Notes: generated by a model from the letters alone, not told the origin. A DNA stretch of 64,000 nucleotides from Lysobacter sp036697405 (GCF_036697405.1 NZ_JBAHWA010000005.1:1-64000), one strand, 5' to 3'; shown: positions 16,408-25,398, counted from the stretch's first letter. Translations and numbers: made by a program.

Positions 16408-17807
16408 AAGCCTCGCTGACCGCCTACGAATGGACCCTGCTGCGGCGCGACCGTCGCGCCTGGTGGTCCCTGCTGAGCCTGGGCGCGTTGGTGCTGCTGG
16501 CCTTCGCGATCAATGCCGCCCAGCTCGCGCGCGCCAATGCCGACAAGTCGCGCATCGCCCAGGACGAACGCGCGCGCTGGCTGGGCCAGGGCGAGAAGGA
16601 TCCGCATTCGGCCGCGCACTACAGCATCTACGCGTTCAAGCCGGCGCCGACCCTGGCCGCGCTGGATCCGGGCGTGGAACCCTATGTGGGTCAGGCGCTG
16701 TGGCTGGAGGCGCACGCGCAGAACGACATGTTGTATCGCCCGCAAGGCGAGGCCAGCGTGCTGCAGCGCGCCGGCGCGGTCAGCCCGGCCGGGTTGTTGA
16801 TCGGCTTCGCGCCGCTGGTCGCCTTCCTGCTCGCATTCGGCGCGATGGCGATGGACCGCGAGCGCGGCACCCTGCGCCTGGCCTTGGGCGCGGCGACCCG
16901 CCCGCGCGCGATCGTCGCGGCGAAAGCGCTGGCGATCTGGATCGCGATGCTGGCCGTGCTGTTGCTGCCTTCGGCCGTGGCGGCCGCCACCCTGGCCTGG
17001 GCGCAGGAAGCGCTGTATCTCGATCTGGCTTTGCGTCTGACTTGGTGGAGCCTGGCGATGGCCGCCTGGTTGGGCGTGCTGACCGCGCTCGGCATCGCGG
17101 TGGCGAGCTTCGCGCGTGGCGTGCGCACGGCGCTGGCGGTCCTGTTCGGGGTGTGGATCGTGTTCGCGCTGGCGCTGCCGCGCTGGGCCGACAGCGCGGT
17201 CGAGCGCGCCCGTCCCTTGCCGTCGGCGCAGTCGATCAAGCAGCGCCTGGCCGAGGAAGCGCCCGCGTTCTGGACCGCCGAGACCGCACGCCAGAACCAG
17301 GCCAAGCTGCTCGCGCAGCACGGCGCGCAACGCAAGGAAGATCTGAACGTCGACCTGCGCGGTGCCGAGCTGGACATGAACGAGCGTCATGCCTACCGCG
17401 TGTTCGACCGCGTGCTGGGCGATTTCTACGGCCGCGTGCTGGCGCAGGACCGCGCCTACGCGGCCTGGGGCCTGCTTTCGCCTGCGATCGCGATCCAGAG
17501 CCTGTCGCCGGCTTTCGCCGGCAGCGACTTCGCCCACCACCGCCGCTTCATCGACGGCGCCGAGGCCTATCGGCGCGCGCTGGTCAACCGCATGAACCAG
17601 GACGTGATGGCGCACCCGACTCACAACGGCGGCGAGCGCCACACCAACGACCGGTCGCTGTGGGCGCAGATACCGGAATTCCGCCATCGGCCGCCGGCGT
17701 TGGGCGATGCCTGGGGCGAGGCGGCGCCGGCGCTGTGGGCCTTGTCGCTGTGGTGCGCGCTGGCGCTGGGCGCCCTGTGGCTGGCCGCGCGCAGGTTGCA
17801 GCCATGA
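16404..17807 (+). CDS. ABC transporter permease, DUF3526 family (operon gene 3)
   Basis: A 467-residue membrane protein of the ABC-2 permease type. A first helix (about residues 19-40) is followed by a large extracytoplasmic region with repeated small motifs (HSAAHYSIYAFKP), then a block of five hydrophobic helices beginning LLIGFAPLVAFLLAFGAM. A second periplasmic-type section (NERHAYRVFDR, SPAIAIQSLSPAFAGSDFAHHRRFIDGAEAYR) precedes the last helix. This split topology is typical of DUF3526. It is paired with the next gene to form a heterodimeric pore. The transported substrate is unknown; linkage to TonB receptors is common for this family, but the reason is not established. Confidence 0.85.
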   Translation: MKASLTAYEWTLLRRDRRAWWSLLSLGALVLLAFAINAAQLARANADKSRIAQDERARWLGQGEKDPHSAAHYSIYAFKPAPTLAALDPGVEPYVGQALWLEAHAQNDMLYRPQGEASVLQRAGAVSPAGLLIGFAPLVAFLLAFGAMAMDRERGTLRLALGAATRPRAIVAAKALAIWIAMLAVLLLPSAVAAATLAWAQEALYLDLALRLTWWSLAMAAWLGVLTALGIAVASFARGVRTALAVLFGVWIVFALALPRWADSAVERARPLPSAQSIKQRLAEEAPAFWTAETARQNQAKLLAQHGAQRKEDLNVDLRGAELDMNERHAYRVFDRVLGDFYGRVLAQDRAYAAWGLLSPAIAIQSLSPAFAGSDFAHHRRFIDGAEAYRRALVNRMNQDVMAHPTHNGGERHTNDRSLWAQIPEFRHRPPALGDAWGEAAPALWALSLWCALALGALWLAARRLQP

Positions 17808-19285
17808 GGGCGCCGGGCTTCGCGGACCTGCTGCGTTGGGAGCTGCGCCAGGTCGGGCGCAACCGCCTGCTGTGGCTGGTGCTGGGCATACTCGTATTGG
17901 CGATGGTCTGGGGCGCGCGCAGCGGCGCCGCCCTGCATCGTCAGCAGGACGCGGCGATCGAGCGCGCGCGCCATAGCGACGCGGCCTGGATGGAGCAGGT
18001 GCGCGAACGCGCGCGCCGCTATTCGGCGCCGGCGAGCGACGAACTGCCGTACTGGCAGGACCCTACCGACGCCGCCGGCTTCAGCCGCTATTTCCTGCGC
18101 GTCCAGGCCTACAAACCGCACCTGCCGCTGTCGCCGCTGGCGGTCGGCAGCAGCGATCTGCTGCCGGCACGCTTGCCGGTGAAACTGGAGACGCCGTTCG
18201 GCATCGAGCCGGTCTACGACTTCGAGAATCCGCGCGGGCTGGCCCTGGGCCGCTTCGACCTGGGCTTCGTGCTGGTCTATCTGTTGCCGATCGCCTGCAT
18301 CCTGCTGGTCGGCCTGCTGGCCACCTTCGAACGCGACAACGGCATGCTGCGCCTGATCGCCGCGCAACGGGTCGGAGCGCGCGCCTGGCTGGGCGCGCGC
18401 ATCGCCGCGATCGCGTTGTGGCTGGCGCCGGCGCTGGTGCTGGGCATGCTCGTGGCGCTGGCCTTGGCCGGCACCGATCTATCCGCCGCCGCGCCCGAAC
18501 TGCCGGCGTCGACGGCGCTGGTGCTGGCCTATCTGGCCTTCTGGCTGGCGCTGGGTTTCGCGGTCGCCGCGCGCTGGTCTAGCGCGGCCGGCACGATTTC
18601 CTCGCTGGTGGCGGTATGGGCGGTGCTCGCCATCGGTCTGCCCCTGGCCGGCAACGCCGCCTCGGCCGCGTTCGCACCGGCGCCCTCGGCGGTGACCGTG
18701 GTGGACGCGCAGCGGCGCGCCAACGATGCCATCGCCGAGCACCGCGACAGCCTCGTCGCCGCCGCGTTCCGCGGCCGCGCCGATCTGGCCGCGGCGGCCG
18801 ATCGGATCGGCGCGCTCGACTACGCGACGCGCCTGAGTTTCCTCACCCCCGAACTGGAGCGCAGGCTGCTGTCGCTGCATCGCCGGCAGTCGCAAGCGCG
18901 CGCGGACCGCGAGCGCAGTTCCGATCGGCTCGCCTACCTGTCGCCGCCATTGGGCCTGCAGAGCGCGCTGGCGACCCTGGCCGGCACCGACCTGGCCCGG
19001 CATCGCCGCTTCGAGGCGCAGACGCGCGCCTACCAGTTGCGCCTGCGCGACTGGTTCTATCCGCGCATGCAGCGCCAGATCGTCGCCGCGCGCCCGCCGG
19101 CCGGCGGCTACGGCCGCATGAACTTCACCGACTACGACGCGATCCCGGCCTGGTCGGGATCGGAAGCGGCGGCGTCGGCGCGCGCGGGCGCGGTGGCGCC
19201 GCTCGCGCTGTGGTTGTGCCTGCTGGCCGCCGCACTCACCGCGTGGGCGCTGCTGCGCCTGCGCCACTGGCCGACGGAGTTGTGA
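17804..19285 (+). CDS. ABC transporter permease, DUF3526 family (operon gene 4)
   Basis: A 493-residue paralogue of the preceding permease with the same layout: one N-terminal helix (about residues 22-42), a periplasmic stretch including FSRYFLRVQAYKPHLPLSPLAVGS, and five central helices (about 145-285). A second soluble stretch with SPPLGLQSALATLAGTDLARHRRFEAQTRAYQ comes next, then a final helix and a short basic tail. The motif pairs PLGLQSALATLAGTDLARHRRF and the corresponding part of gene 3 are recognisably homologous. The start overlaps the stop of gene 3 by four bases, implying stoichiometric synthesis. Confidence 0.85.
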   Translation: MRAPGFADLLRWELRQVGRNRLLWLVLGILVLAMVWGARSGAALHRQQDAAIERARHSDAAWMEQVRERARRYSAPASDELPYWQDPTDAAGFSRYFLRVQAYKPHLPLSPLAVGSSDLLPARLPVKLETPFGIEPVYDFENPRGLALGRFDLGFVLVYLLPIACILLVGLLATFERDNGMLRLIAAQRVGARAWLGARIAAIALWLAPALVLGMLVALALAGTDLSAAAPELPASTALVLAYLAFWLALGFAVAARWSSAAGTISSLVAVWAVLAIGLPLAGNAASAAFAPAPSAVTVVDAQRRANDAIAEHRDSLVAAAFRGRADLAAAADRIGALDYATRLSFLTPELERRLLSLHRRQSQARADRERSSDRLAYLSPPLGLQSALATLAGTDLARHRRFEAQTRAYQLRLRDWFYPRMQRQIVAARPPAGGYGRMNFTDYDAIPAWSGSEAAASARAGAVAPLALWLCLLAAALTAWALLRLRHWPTEL

Positions 19286-19287
19286 GC

Positions 19288-21231
19288 ATGTCGCGTACCG
19301 ATGCACGGATGAAACCCACCTGGCTGGCGCTGGCCTGCGCGCTGGCCTCGCCGGCGATGGCGCAGCGCGCCGGCGACAACGCGGTCACCGCGGCGGAAGA
19401 CGCGTTCGGCGCCACCCTGGGCAACGAAAGCATCGGCCTGTACAGCAGCAAGCAGGTGCGCGGCTTCTCGCCGGTGGAAGCGGGCAACGTGCGCATGGAC
19501 GGCGTCTACTTCGATCGCCAGGGCACGGTGCCGCCGGCCCTGGTCGAGGGTTCGAGCATCCGCGTCGGCCTGTCGGCGCTGAACTATCCCTTTCCCGCGC
19601 CGACCGGAATCGTCGATTACCGCCTCAAGAAGGCCGGCGACCGACGCGTGCTGAGCGTGCTCGGCGCGCTCAACGCCTACGGCGCGCCCGCCCTGGAACT
19701 GGACGCGAAGCTGCCCATCGTCGATGGCACGTTCGGCGTCGCCGCCAATCTGGCCTGGGCGCGCGAGGAGTATTACGACGGCGCCGACGCGCGTTACCTG
19801 CGCGCCGCCGTGGTGCCGCGCTGGCGGCCGTCCGAGCACGTCGAGATCCTGCCGTTCTGGAGCATCTCGCGCGGCCGCGACGAGGAAGTGGCGCCGGTGA
19901 TCGTCACCGCCGGCAACTACCTGCCGCCCAAGATCGAACGGCGCCGGCATTTCGGCCAGACCTGGAGCGACAACGAGTACGACAGCCGCAACTACGGCGT
20001 GATCGCCAAGGCGCGCTTCGGTGCGCACTGGGCGCTGGCCGGCGGCGTGGTGCGCTCGATCTTCCAGATGCCCAGCGGCTACGCCGAACTGTTCGTGGAC
20101 ACCACGCCCGACGGGCTCACGCGCGAGAAGGTGATCGCCGATCCGCGCCAGCGTTCGGCCTCGACCAGCGGCGAGCTGCGCCTGAGCCGCAGCTTCAGCC
20201 AGGGGCCGCGCCTGCACGTGCTGCACGCGATCGTGCGCGGGCGCGACCTGCACAGCGAGTACGGCGGCTCGGCGCCGGCGCTGGACTACGGCTGGCGCAG
20301 GCTCGGCGAACCGGCGCCGGTGCCGCGCCCCGGCGATTTCGCGTTCGGCCCGCGCACCCAGGACCAGGTCCGGCAATGGACCGCCGGCTTGGCCTACGAA
20401 GGGCGCTGGCGCGAGGTCGGCGAACTCAGCCTGGGCCTGCAACGCACCCGCTACGAGAAGCAGGTCGACCAGCCCGGCCTGCCGCGCGTGTCCACCCGCG
20501 ACGATCCGTGGTTGCCCAGCGCGACCCTGACCGCCTACCTGAGCAAGCGCGTCGCGCTGTACGCCGGGCATACCCGCGGCCTGGAGGAGAGCGGCGTCGC
20601 GCCCGACGACGCGGCCAATCGCAACCAGGCGCTGCCGGCGATCCGTACCCGCCAGACCGATGCGGGCCTGCGCTGGACCTTGCCCAACGAGATGAAGCTG
20701 GTGGCCGGCGTGTTCGACGTGCGCAAACCCTACTTCATCACCGACGAGCGCAACGTCTACGGCGCGCTGGGCGAGGTCCGCCATCGCGGCGTCGAGCTGA
20801 GCCTGAGCGGCCGGCCCAGCGACAACCTCAGCCTGGTCGCCGGCGCGGTGCTGATGCGCCCGCGCGTGAGCGGCGAAGCGGTGCGTCAGGGACGCGTCGG
20901 CGAGCGTCCGATCGGCCAGGCCGAACGCGTGCTGCGCGCCGATCTGGAATATCGCCCGCCGAGCTGGCCGGGCTGGTCCTTCGACCTGGCCATGAGCCAC
21001 TACGGCGAACGCGTGGCCTCGCGCGACGGCTTCAACCGCGTTCCCGCCTACAGCCTGGCCGATGTCGGCGCGCGCTACCGCTTCAAGCTCGGCAACGCCC
21101 CGGCGACCCTGCGCCTGCTGGTGGCCAACGTCGGCGACACCTACACCTGGAACCTCTACGGCCACAACAGCTTCGGCCTCACCGACGGCCGTCGCTACGT
21201 GGTCCAACTCGCGGTCGATTTCGAGGCTTAG
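19288..21231 (+). CDS. TonB-dependent receptor-like barrel with short plug (operon gene 5)
   Basis: A 647-residue outer-membrane protein. A signal peptide ends SPAMAQR. A plug-like region follows (FGATLGNESIGLYSSKQVRGFSPV; MDGVYFDRQG; SIRVGLSALNYPFPAPTGIVDY), then a long beta-barrel. No TonB box is recognisable before the plug, and the N-terminal plug strand seen in ordinary receptors is missing. The final residues are VQLAVDFEA rather than an aromatic. It starts two bases after the stop of gene 4; a second ATG seven codons on could also be used. It may import a form of the same chelate, or act as an outer-membrane exit route; both are speculative. Confidence 0.75.
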   Translation: MSRTDARMKPTWLALACALASPAMAQRAGDNAVTAAEDAFGATLGNESIGLYSSKQVRGFSPVEAGNVRMDGVYFDRQGTVPPALVEGSSIRVGLSALNYPFPAPTGIVDYRLKKAGDRRVLSVLGALNAYGAPALELDAKLPIVDGTFGVAANLAWAREEYYDGADARYLRAAVVPRWRPSEHVEILPFWSISRGRDEEVAPVIVTAGNYLPPKIERRRHFGQTWSDNEYDSRNYGVIAKARFGAHWALAGGVVRSIFQMPSGYAELFVDTTPDGLTREKVIADPRQRSASTSGELRLSRSFSQGPRLHVLHAIVRGRDLHSEYGGSAPALDYGWRRLGEPAPVPRPGDFAFGPRTQDQVRQWTAGLAYEGRWREVGELSLGLQRTRYEKQVDQPGLPRVSTRDDPWLPSATLTAYLSKRVALYAGHTRGLEESGVAPDDAANRNQALPAIRTRQTDAGLRWTLPNEMKLVAGVFDVRKPYFITDERNVYGALGEVRHRGVELSLSGRPSDNLSLVAGAVLMRPRVSGEAVRQGRVGERPIGQAERVLRADLEYRPPSWPGWSFDLAMSHYGERVASRDGFNRVPAYSLADVGARYRFKLGNAPATLRLLVANVGDTYTWNLYGHNSFGLTDGRRYVVQLAVDFEA

Positions 21232-21259
21232 TCCGATGCGACAAGGAGAAACAGCGAGC

Positions 21260-22192
21260 ATGCTGCGCCAGGAACGGCAACATCCGGATCGACCCTCGAC
21301 GCCGGCGCGCCTGCGCGCAACCGATGCCGCGCCGGCGGTGCACAGCGGCGTATGCCACGGCACCCTGGGCGAACTGCTGCAGGGGCCGTACGAATGCGAC
21401 GGCGACTTGCACATCGGCATCATCTCGCTGCCGGTACGGCGCTACAGCTGGATGCACTTCGCGCCCGGCGAGGGCGGCGACATCGAGGCCGAGCTGGCGG
21501 GCAAGGACAAATGCCGGCAGGCGCTGGCACTGTACTTGGCGCATCACGGCAAGCGCCTGCCGGCAGGCCGCTGGAGCCACGACTCCGAGCTGCCCACCGG
21601 CAAGGGCATGGCCAGTTCCACCGCCGATATCGTCGCCACCATCCGCTGCCTGGACCGGGTGTTCGGGATCCGCTCGTCGCCGGCGCTGATGGCCGCGCTG
21701 CTGCGCGAGATCGAACGTTCCGACAGCGTGTTCCTCGACCGCCACGCGCTTTACCTCAGCGGCCGCCAGCAAGTGGTGCGCACCTTCCCGCGCGCGCTGC
21801 GCCTGCACGCCTGCTACATCGACGAGGGCGGCACGGTCGAGACCGAAGCCGTGGCCGCCGATCTGCTCGGCCACTATCGCGACCGCCTCGACGACTACCG
21901 CCGCAACCTCGACCGCATGCTGCAGGCCTTCGCCGCCCACGACGTGCGCGCGATCTGCGACTGCGCCACCGAAAGCGCCGCGCTGGCCCAGGGCGTGATC
22001 GCCAAGCGCGCCTTCGACACCTTGCTGGAACGGCGGCGCGCGCTCGGCGCCGACGGCATCGTGGTCGCGCACACCGGCAGCCTGATCGGCTATCTCTACG
22101 CGCGCCGTCCCAGCACCGCGCGCATGGGCGAGCTCTCGTCCTTCTTCCGCGGCCTGGGGCACCAGTGCCGTTTCGTGGAGACCGGGCCATGA
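21260..22192 (+). CDS. GHMP kinase, PduX-like amino-acid kinase (operon gene 6)
   Basis: A 310-residue cytosolic small-molecule kinase. The N-terminal GTLGELLQGP and the ATP-binding GHMP motif LPTGKGMASSTADI (about residues 114-127) match L-threonine kinases such as PduX. Those kinases phosphorylate free L-threonine for cobalamin side-chain synthesis. The C-terminal GADGIVVAHTGSLIGYLY is a further GHMP motif. No cobalamin genes are nearby. Placed directly before a cysteine-synthase-like gene, the most economical reading is that it makes O-phospho-L-serine or O-phospho-L-threonine as an activated substrate. AAGGAG lies 11 bases before the chosen ATG; an in-frame ATG at 21236 is possible. Its stop overlaps the next start (ATGA). 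Confidence 0.82.
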   Translation: MLRQERQHPDRPSTPARLRATDAAPAVHSGVCHGTLGELLQGPYECDGDLHIGIISLPVRRYSWMHFAPGEGGDIEAELAGKDKCRQALALYLAHHGKRLPAGRWSHDSELPTGKGMASSTADIVATIRCLDRVFGIRSSPALMAALLREIERSDSVFLDRHALYLSGRQQVVRTFPRALRLHACYIDEGGTVETEAVAADLLGHYRDRLDDYRRNLDRMLQAFAAHDVRAICDCATESAALAQGVIAKRAFDTLLERRRALGADGIVVAHTGSLIGYLYARRPSTARMGELSSFFRGLGHQCRFVETGP

Positions 22193-23235
22193 GGGGCGTG
22201 CACGCGCATATCGCCGATGCGATCAAGGCGCCGGACCTGATCCGGCTGGGGCCCAACCTGTACGTGGCGCGGTTCGAGACCATGAAGGTCTACTCGACCC
22301 TGGTCGCGGTCGAACGCCTGCTCGCCAGCGGCCGGGTGCGGGCGGGCGCGACCCTGATCGACAGCTCCAGCGGCATCTACGCCTACGCGCTGGCGCTGGC
22401 CTGCCACAAGTTCGGGCTGCGCTGCCGCATCGTCGGCTCCAAGACCGTGGATCGCAGTTTGATGCTGCAGCTGCGCATCCTCGGCGCGACCATCGAGCAG
22501 GTCGAGCCGCAGGCCACGCTCAAGCTGGACCAGAGCCTGCGCGTGGCGCGCATCCACGAACTGCTGGCCGCCGATCCCAGCCTGCACTGGATGCAGCAGT
22601 ACCACGACGACATCCACTACGACGGCTACGCGCCGGTGGCCGAGGCCATCGCCGACAGCCTGGGCTGCGAGGCGCTCAGCATCGTCGGCGGCATCGGTTC
22701 GGGGTGCTCCACCGGCGGCCTCGCGCGCGCGCTGCGCGAGGTCGACGATGCGGTCGAGCTGATCGGGGTGCAGCCCTTCGGCAGCCTGACCTTCGGCTGC
22801 CAGCACCTGGAAGATCCCGGCATCATCATCGCCGGCATCGGCAGCTCGATCCCGTTCCGCAACGTGCGCCATGCGCTCTACGACCAGGTGCACTGGGTGT
22901 CGTTCGACTACGGCCTGGCCGGCTCGGTCGCCCTGCTGCGCGAGCACGCGGTGTTCGCCGGCCTGTCCACCGGCTGCTGTTATCTGGTCGCCGCGCGCGA
23001 GGCCGCGCTGCATCCCGAACGCAAGGTGCTGTTCGTCGCCGCCGACACCGGGCACCGCTACGTCGACGGCGTGTTCGCCCACTACCAGGACGCGCTGGAT
23101 CCGCGCGCGCTCGCGCCCAAGCCGATCGCGGCGCTGGACGAACTGGCCCTGCCGTGGTCGGCGATGGCCTGGCAGCGCCGCGACTACACGCCGAACCCGG
23201 TGACGGCCGAGGCCGCCCAGCCCCATTCCCCCTGA
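22189..23235 (+). CDS. Cysteine-synthase-fold PLP enzyme, SbnA/CysK-like (operon gene 7)
   Basis: A 348-residue fold-type II PLP enzyme. The expected Schiff-base Lys is in ARFETMKVYSTLVAV (about residue 31). The substrate loop, normally TSGNTG, reads DSSSGIYAYALA (about 57). The phosphate-binding Gly loop is GGIGSGCSTGGLARAL (about 167). The C-terminal segment ADTGHRY replaces the usual DSGERY. Such enzymes replace the beta-substituent of O-phosphoserine or O-acetylserine by S- or N-nucleophiles; SbnA uses glutamate to build a diaminopropionate precursor. The unusual binding loops suggest a non-cysteine product. The start overlaps the kinase stop, and AAGGAG of the next gene overlaps its own stop. 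Confidence 0.83.
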   Translation: MRGVHAHIADAIKAPDLIRLGPNLYVARFETMKVYSTLVAVERLLASGRVRAGATLIDSSSGIYAYALALACHKFGLRCRIVGSKTVDRSLMLQLRILGATIEQVEPQATLKLDQSLRVARIHELLAADPSLHWMQQYHDDIHYDGYAPVAEAIADSLGCEALSIVGGIGSGCSTGGLARALREVDDAVELIGVQPFGSLTFGCQHLEDPGIIIAGIGSSIPFRNVRHALYDQVHWVSFDYGLAGSVALLREHAVFAGLSTGCCYLVAAREAALHPERKVLFVAADTGHRYVDGVFAHYQDALDPRALAPKPIAALDELALPWSAMAWQRRDYTPNPVTAEAAQPHSP

Positions 23236-23247
23236 AGGAGCAGCGCC

Positions 23248-24516
23248 ATGGCGCATCTGTTGATGATCGAAAGCTGGGTCGGCGGCACCGGCCGCATTTT
23301 CCCACCCGCGATCGGCCGGCTCGGCCACCGCTACAGCTTCGTGACCCGCAACCGCGATCACTACCGCGACCCGCGCACGCGCGAGATCCACCCGGTCATC
23401 GAGCACGCCGAGCACGTACTGAGCTGGGACACCAACGACGTGCCGGCGCTGATCGAGTTCCTGCGCGCGCAGCACGCGATCCTGAAATTCGACGGCGTGG
23501 TCACGATCTGCGACTACTACATCGACACCGTGGCCCAGGTCGCGCAGGCGCTGGGGCTGCCGCAGGCGTTCTCGGCCAACGTGGTCATGGAGCGGCGCAA
23601 GGACCTGGTGCGCGAGGCGATCGAGCGCGCCGGCCTGCCCAATCCGAAGTTCGCGGTGACCGCCGGCTGGGAGCAGACCCGCGCCGAGGCGCAGCGCATC
23701 GGCTACCCATTGATCCTCAAGCCCACCGACCTGGCCTCCAGCGCCTTCGTGCGGCTGGTGCGCGACGAAGTCGAGCTGTGCCACGCCTACGATGCGCTGG
23801 AACAGTTCCCGCGCAACTTCCGCGAACAGGAACGCGTGCCGCTGGTGCTGCTGGAGGAATACCTGCAGGGCGAGGAGGTCAGCGTCGAGGCCTGCACCTA
23901 CGGCGGCGCGACCACGGTGATCGGCATCACCGACAAGAGCCTGGCCGGCTTTCCCTATTTCATCGAGGACGGCCACATGTTTCCCGCGCGCCTGCAGCCG
24001 GCCCAGGCCGAGGCGGTCGTGGCCTTGGTGCGCGGCGCGCTGGCCGCGGTCGGCCACGACCACGGCATCAGCCACACCGAGGTGAAACTCACCGCCGACG
24101 GACCGCGGGTGATCGAGATCAATCCGCGGCCGGGCGGCAACTACATCGTCGAGCTGATCCAGCGCGTGACCGGCATCGACCTGCTCGACGCGCAGATCGA
24201 GCTGGCGCTGGGCCGCGAGCCCGATCTCAGCCCCCGCGCCACCGGCGTGAGCAGCGCCGCGATCAAGTTCCTGGTGCCGCCGCGCGGCGGCCGCGTCGAA
24301 ACGGTCGAAGGCGTCGACAGCCTGGACAGCGATCCGCACCTGGCGCGCTGGAGCCTGGCCGCGATCGCCGGCAGCGACGTCGCCGAGCCGATCGATAACG
24401 CCTGCTACCTGGGCCACGTGGTCGCCGTCGACGCGTTGGGGCAGGGCGCACGCGCGCACGCCGAGCGCGCCCTGGGCCGCGTGCGGCTGCACTACGCCGC
24501 CTCCCCGAACGCCTGA
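23248..24516 (+). CDS. ATP-grasp carboxylate-amine ligase (operon gene 8)
   Basis: A 422-residue ATP-grasp enzyme expected to join a carboxylate to an amine through an acyl-phosphate. Visible motifs are the N-terminal pre-ATP-grasp domain (MAHLLMIESWVGGTG), the nucleotide-binding YPLILKPTDLASSAFVRLV (about residues 151-169), LLEEYLQGEEVSVEA (about 208-222) and the metal-binding HTEVKLTADGPRVIEINPRPGG (about 273-294). The C-terminal domain (GAAIKF-like SSAAIKFLVPP to RVRLHY) resembles those of BacD-like ligases. AAGGAG sits seven bases before the ATG. It probably condenses the amino acid made by genes 6-7 with another acid. Confidence 0.88.
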   Translation: MAHLLMIESWVGGTGRIFPPAIGRLGHRYSFVTRNRDHYRDPRTREIHPVIEHAEHVLSWDTNDVPALIEFLRAQHAILKFDGVVTICDYYIDTVAQVAQALGLPQAFSANVVMERRKDLVREAIERAGLPNPKFAVTAGWEQTRAEAQRIGYPLILKPTDLASSAFVRLVRDEVELCHAYDALEQFPRNFREQERVPLVLLEEYLQGEEVSVEACTYGGATTVIGITDKSLAGFPYFIEDGHMFPARLQPAQAEAVVALVRGALAAVGHDHGISHTEVKLTADGPRVIEINPRPGGNYIVELIQRVTGIDLLDAQIELALGREPDLSPRATGVSSAAIKFLVPPRGGRVETVEGVDSLDSDPHLARWSLAAIAGSDVAEPIDNACYLGHVVAVDALGQGARAHAERALGRVRLHYAASPNA

Positions 24517-24540
24517 CGCCACGCCATCCTCGAGAACGCC

Positions 24541-25398
24541 ATGCCCATCGATTCGTCTTGCTCCGCCCCGGTGTCCGTTGCCGACCTCATCCGTGCCGTA
24601 CTGCGTGGCGAATACGGCCCCGATCCCGAGACCCTGCACGCGGTCGGCGCCTTCTGGGTCCGCCAGAGCACCCAGTTCCCGGGCACCGACACCAAGTACC
24701 GCAACTACTATCTCGTGCTGCGGGTGGAGGCAGGATTCGGCGGCTGCTGCCTCGAACGCGAGCAGCTCGACTCCGTCGTCGCCGAGGAGCTGTCCGGCCG
24801 CAGCGTCGCCGAGCTGCTGCGCGATCCGCGCACGCCGGTGCAGGTGGCCGCGCTCGACGCTTACCTGTCGCTGACCTGTCCGCACCACGAGCAACCGCGC
24901 GCGCAGCGCTTCCTGCTGCCACAGGGCACGCCCCTGCAGCGCGCGAAAGCGCGCGACGAGGCCATCGCCGGCCTGCTGCGGATCGAACCGGGCATGCGGG
25001 TGGGCCTGATCGGGGTGGTCAATCCGCTGGTGGCGGCGATCCTCGCGCGCGGTGGCGTCTGCCTGCCCTGCGATTTCAATCTCGAGCGCACCCAGGACGG
25101 CACGCAGGTCGTACGCGACATGCGCCCGGTGCTGGCCCAGGCCGATCTGGTGATCGCCACCGGCATGACCCTGAGCAACGGCTCCTTCGACGAAATCCTG
25201 GCCACGCTGCGCGCGCGCGCGGTGCCGCTGGTGGTCTACGCCCAGACCGGCAGCGCGATCGTGCCGCGCTTCCTCGGCCACGGCGTCGCCGCGGTCTCGG
25301 CCGAACCGTTCCCGTTCTCGCAGTTCAGCGCCGATCCCACCCCGATCCATCTGTACCGCGCGCCCGGCTACGACGACGGCGCGTGCGCGGCGGCATGA
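24541..25398 (+). CDS. DUF364 (putative heavy-metal chelation) family protein (operon gene 9)
   Basis: A 285-residue cytosolic protein. The C-terminal half has the Rossmann-like DUF364 pattern: MRVGLIGVVNPLVAAIL (about 155), CDFNLERT, DLVIATGMTLSNGSFDEILATLR (about 202-224, the family's TG-x-x-L-x-NG signature) and VVYAQTGSAIVPRFLGHGV. The N-terminal part contains a Cys pair (GFGGCCLE) and CPHHE. DUF364 has been annotated as a putative heavy-metal chelation domain from structure; its biochemical role is not established. Its place between a ligase and an exporter suggests metal loading or removal, or an unrecognised enzymatic step. The stop overlaps the MFS start. Confidence 0.78.
   Translation: MPIDSSCSAPVSVADLIRAVLRGEYGPDPETLHAVGAFWVRQSTQFPGTDTKYRNYYLVLRVEAGFGGCCLEREQLDSVVAEELSGRSVAELLRDPRTPVQVAALDAYLSLTCPHHEQPRAQRFLLPQGTPLQRAKARDEAIAGLLRIEPGMRVGLIGVVNPLVAAILARGGVCLPCDFNLERTQDGTQVVRDMRPVLAQADLVIATGMTLSNGSFDEILATLRARAVPLVVYAQTGSAIVPRFLGHGVAAVSAEPFPFSQFSADPTPIHLYRAPGYDDGACAAA

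Noticed and set aside
21260..25398. Cobalamin biosynthesis locus, because of the PduX-like kinase
   Set aside because: No cobalamin gene, B12 riboswitch or CobD-like decarboxylase is nearby, and the PLP enzyme is of the cysteine-synthase fold.
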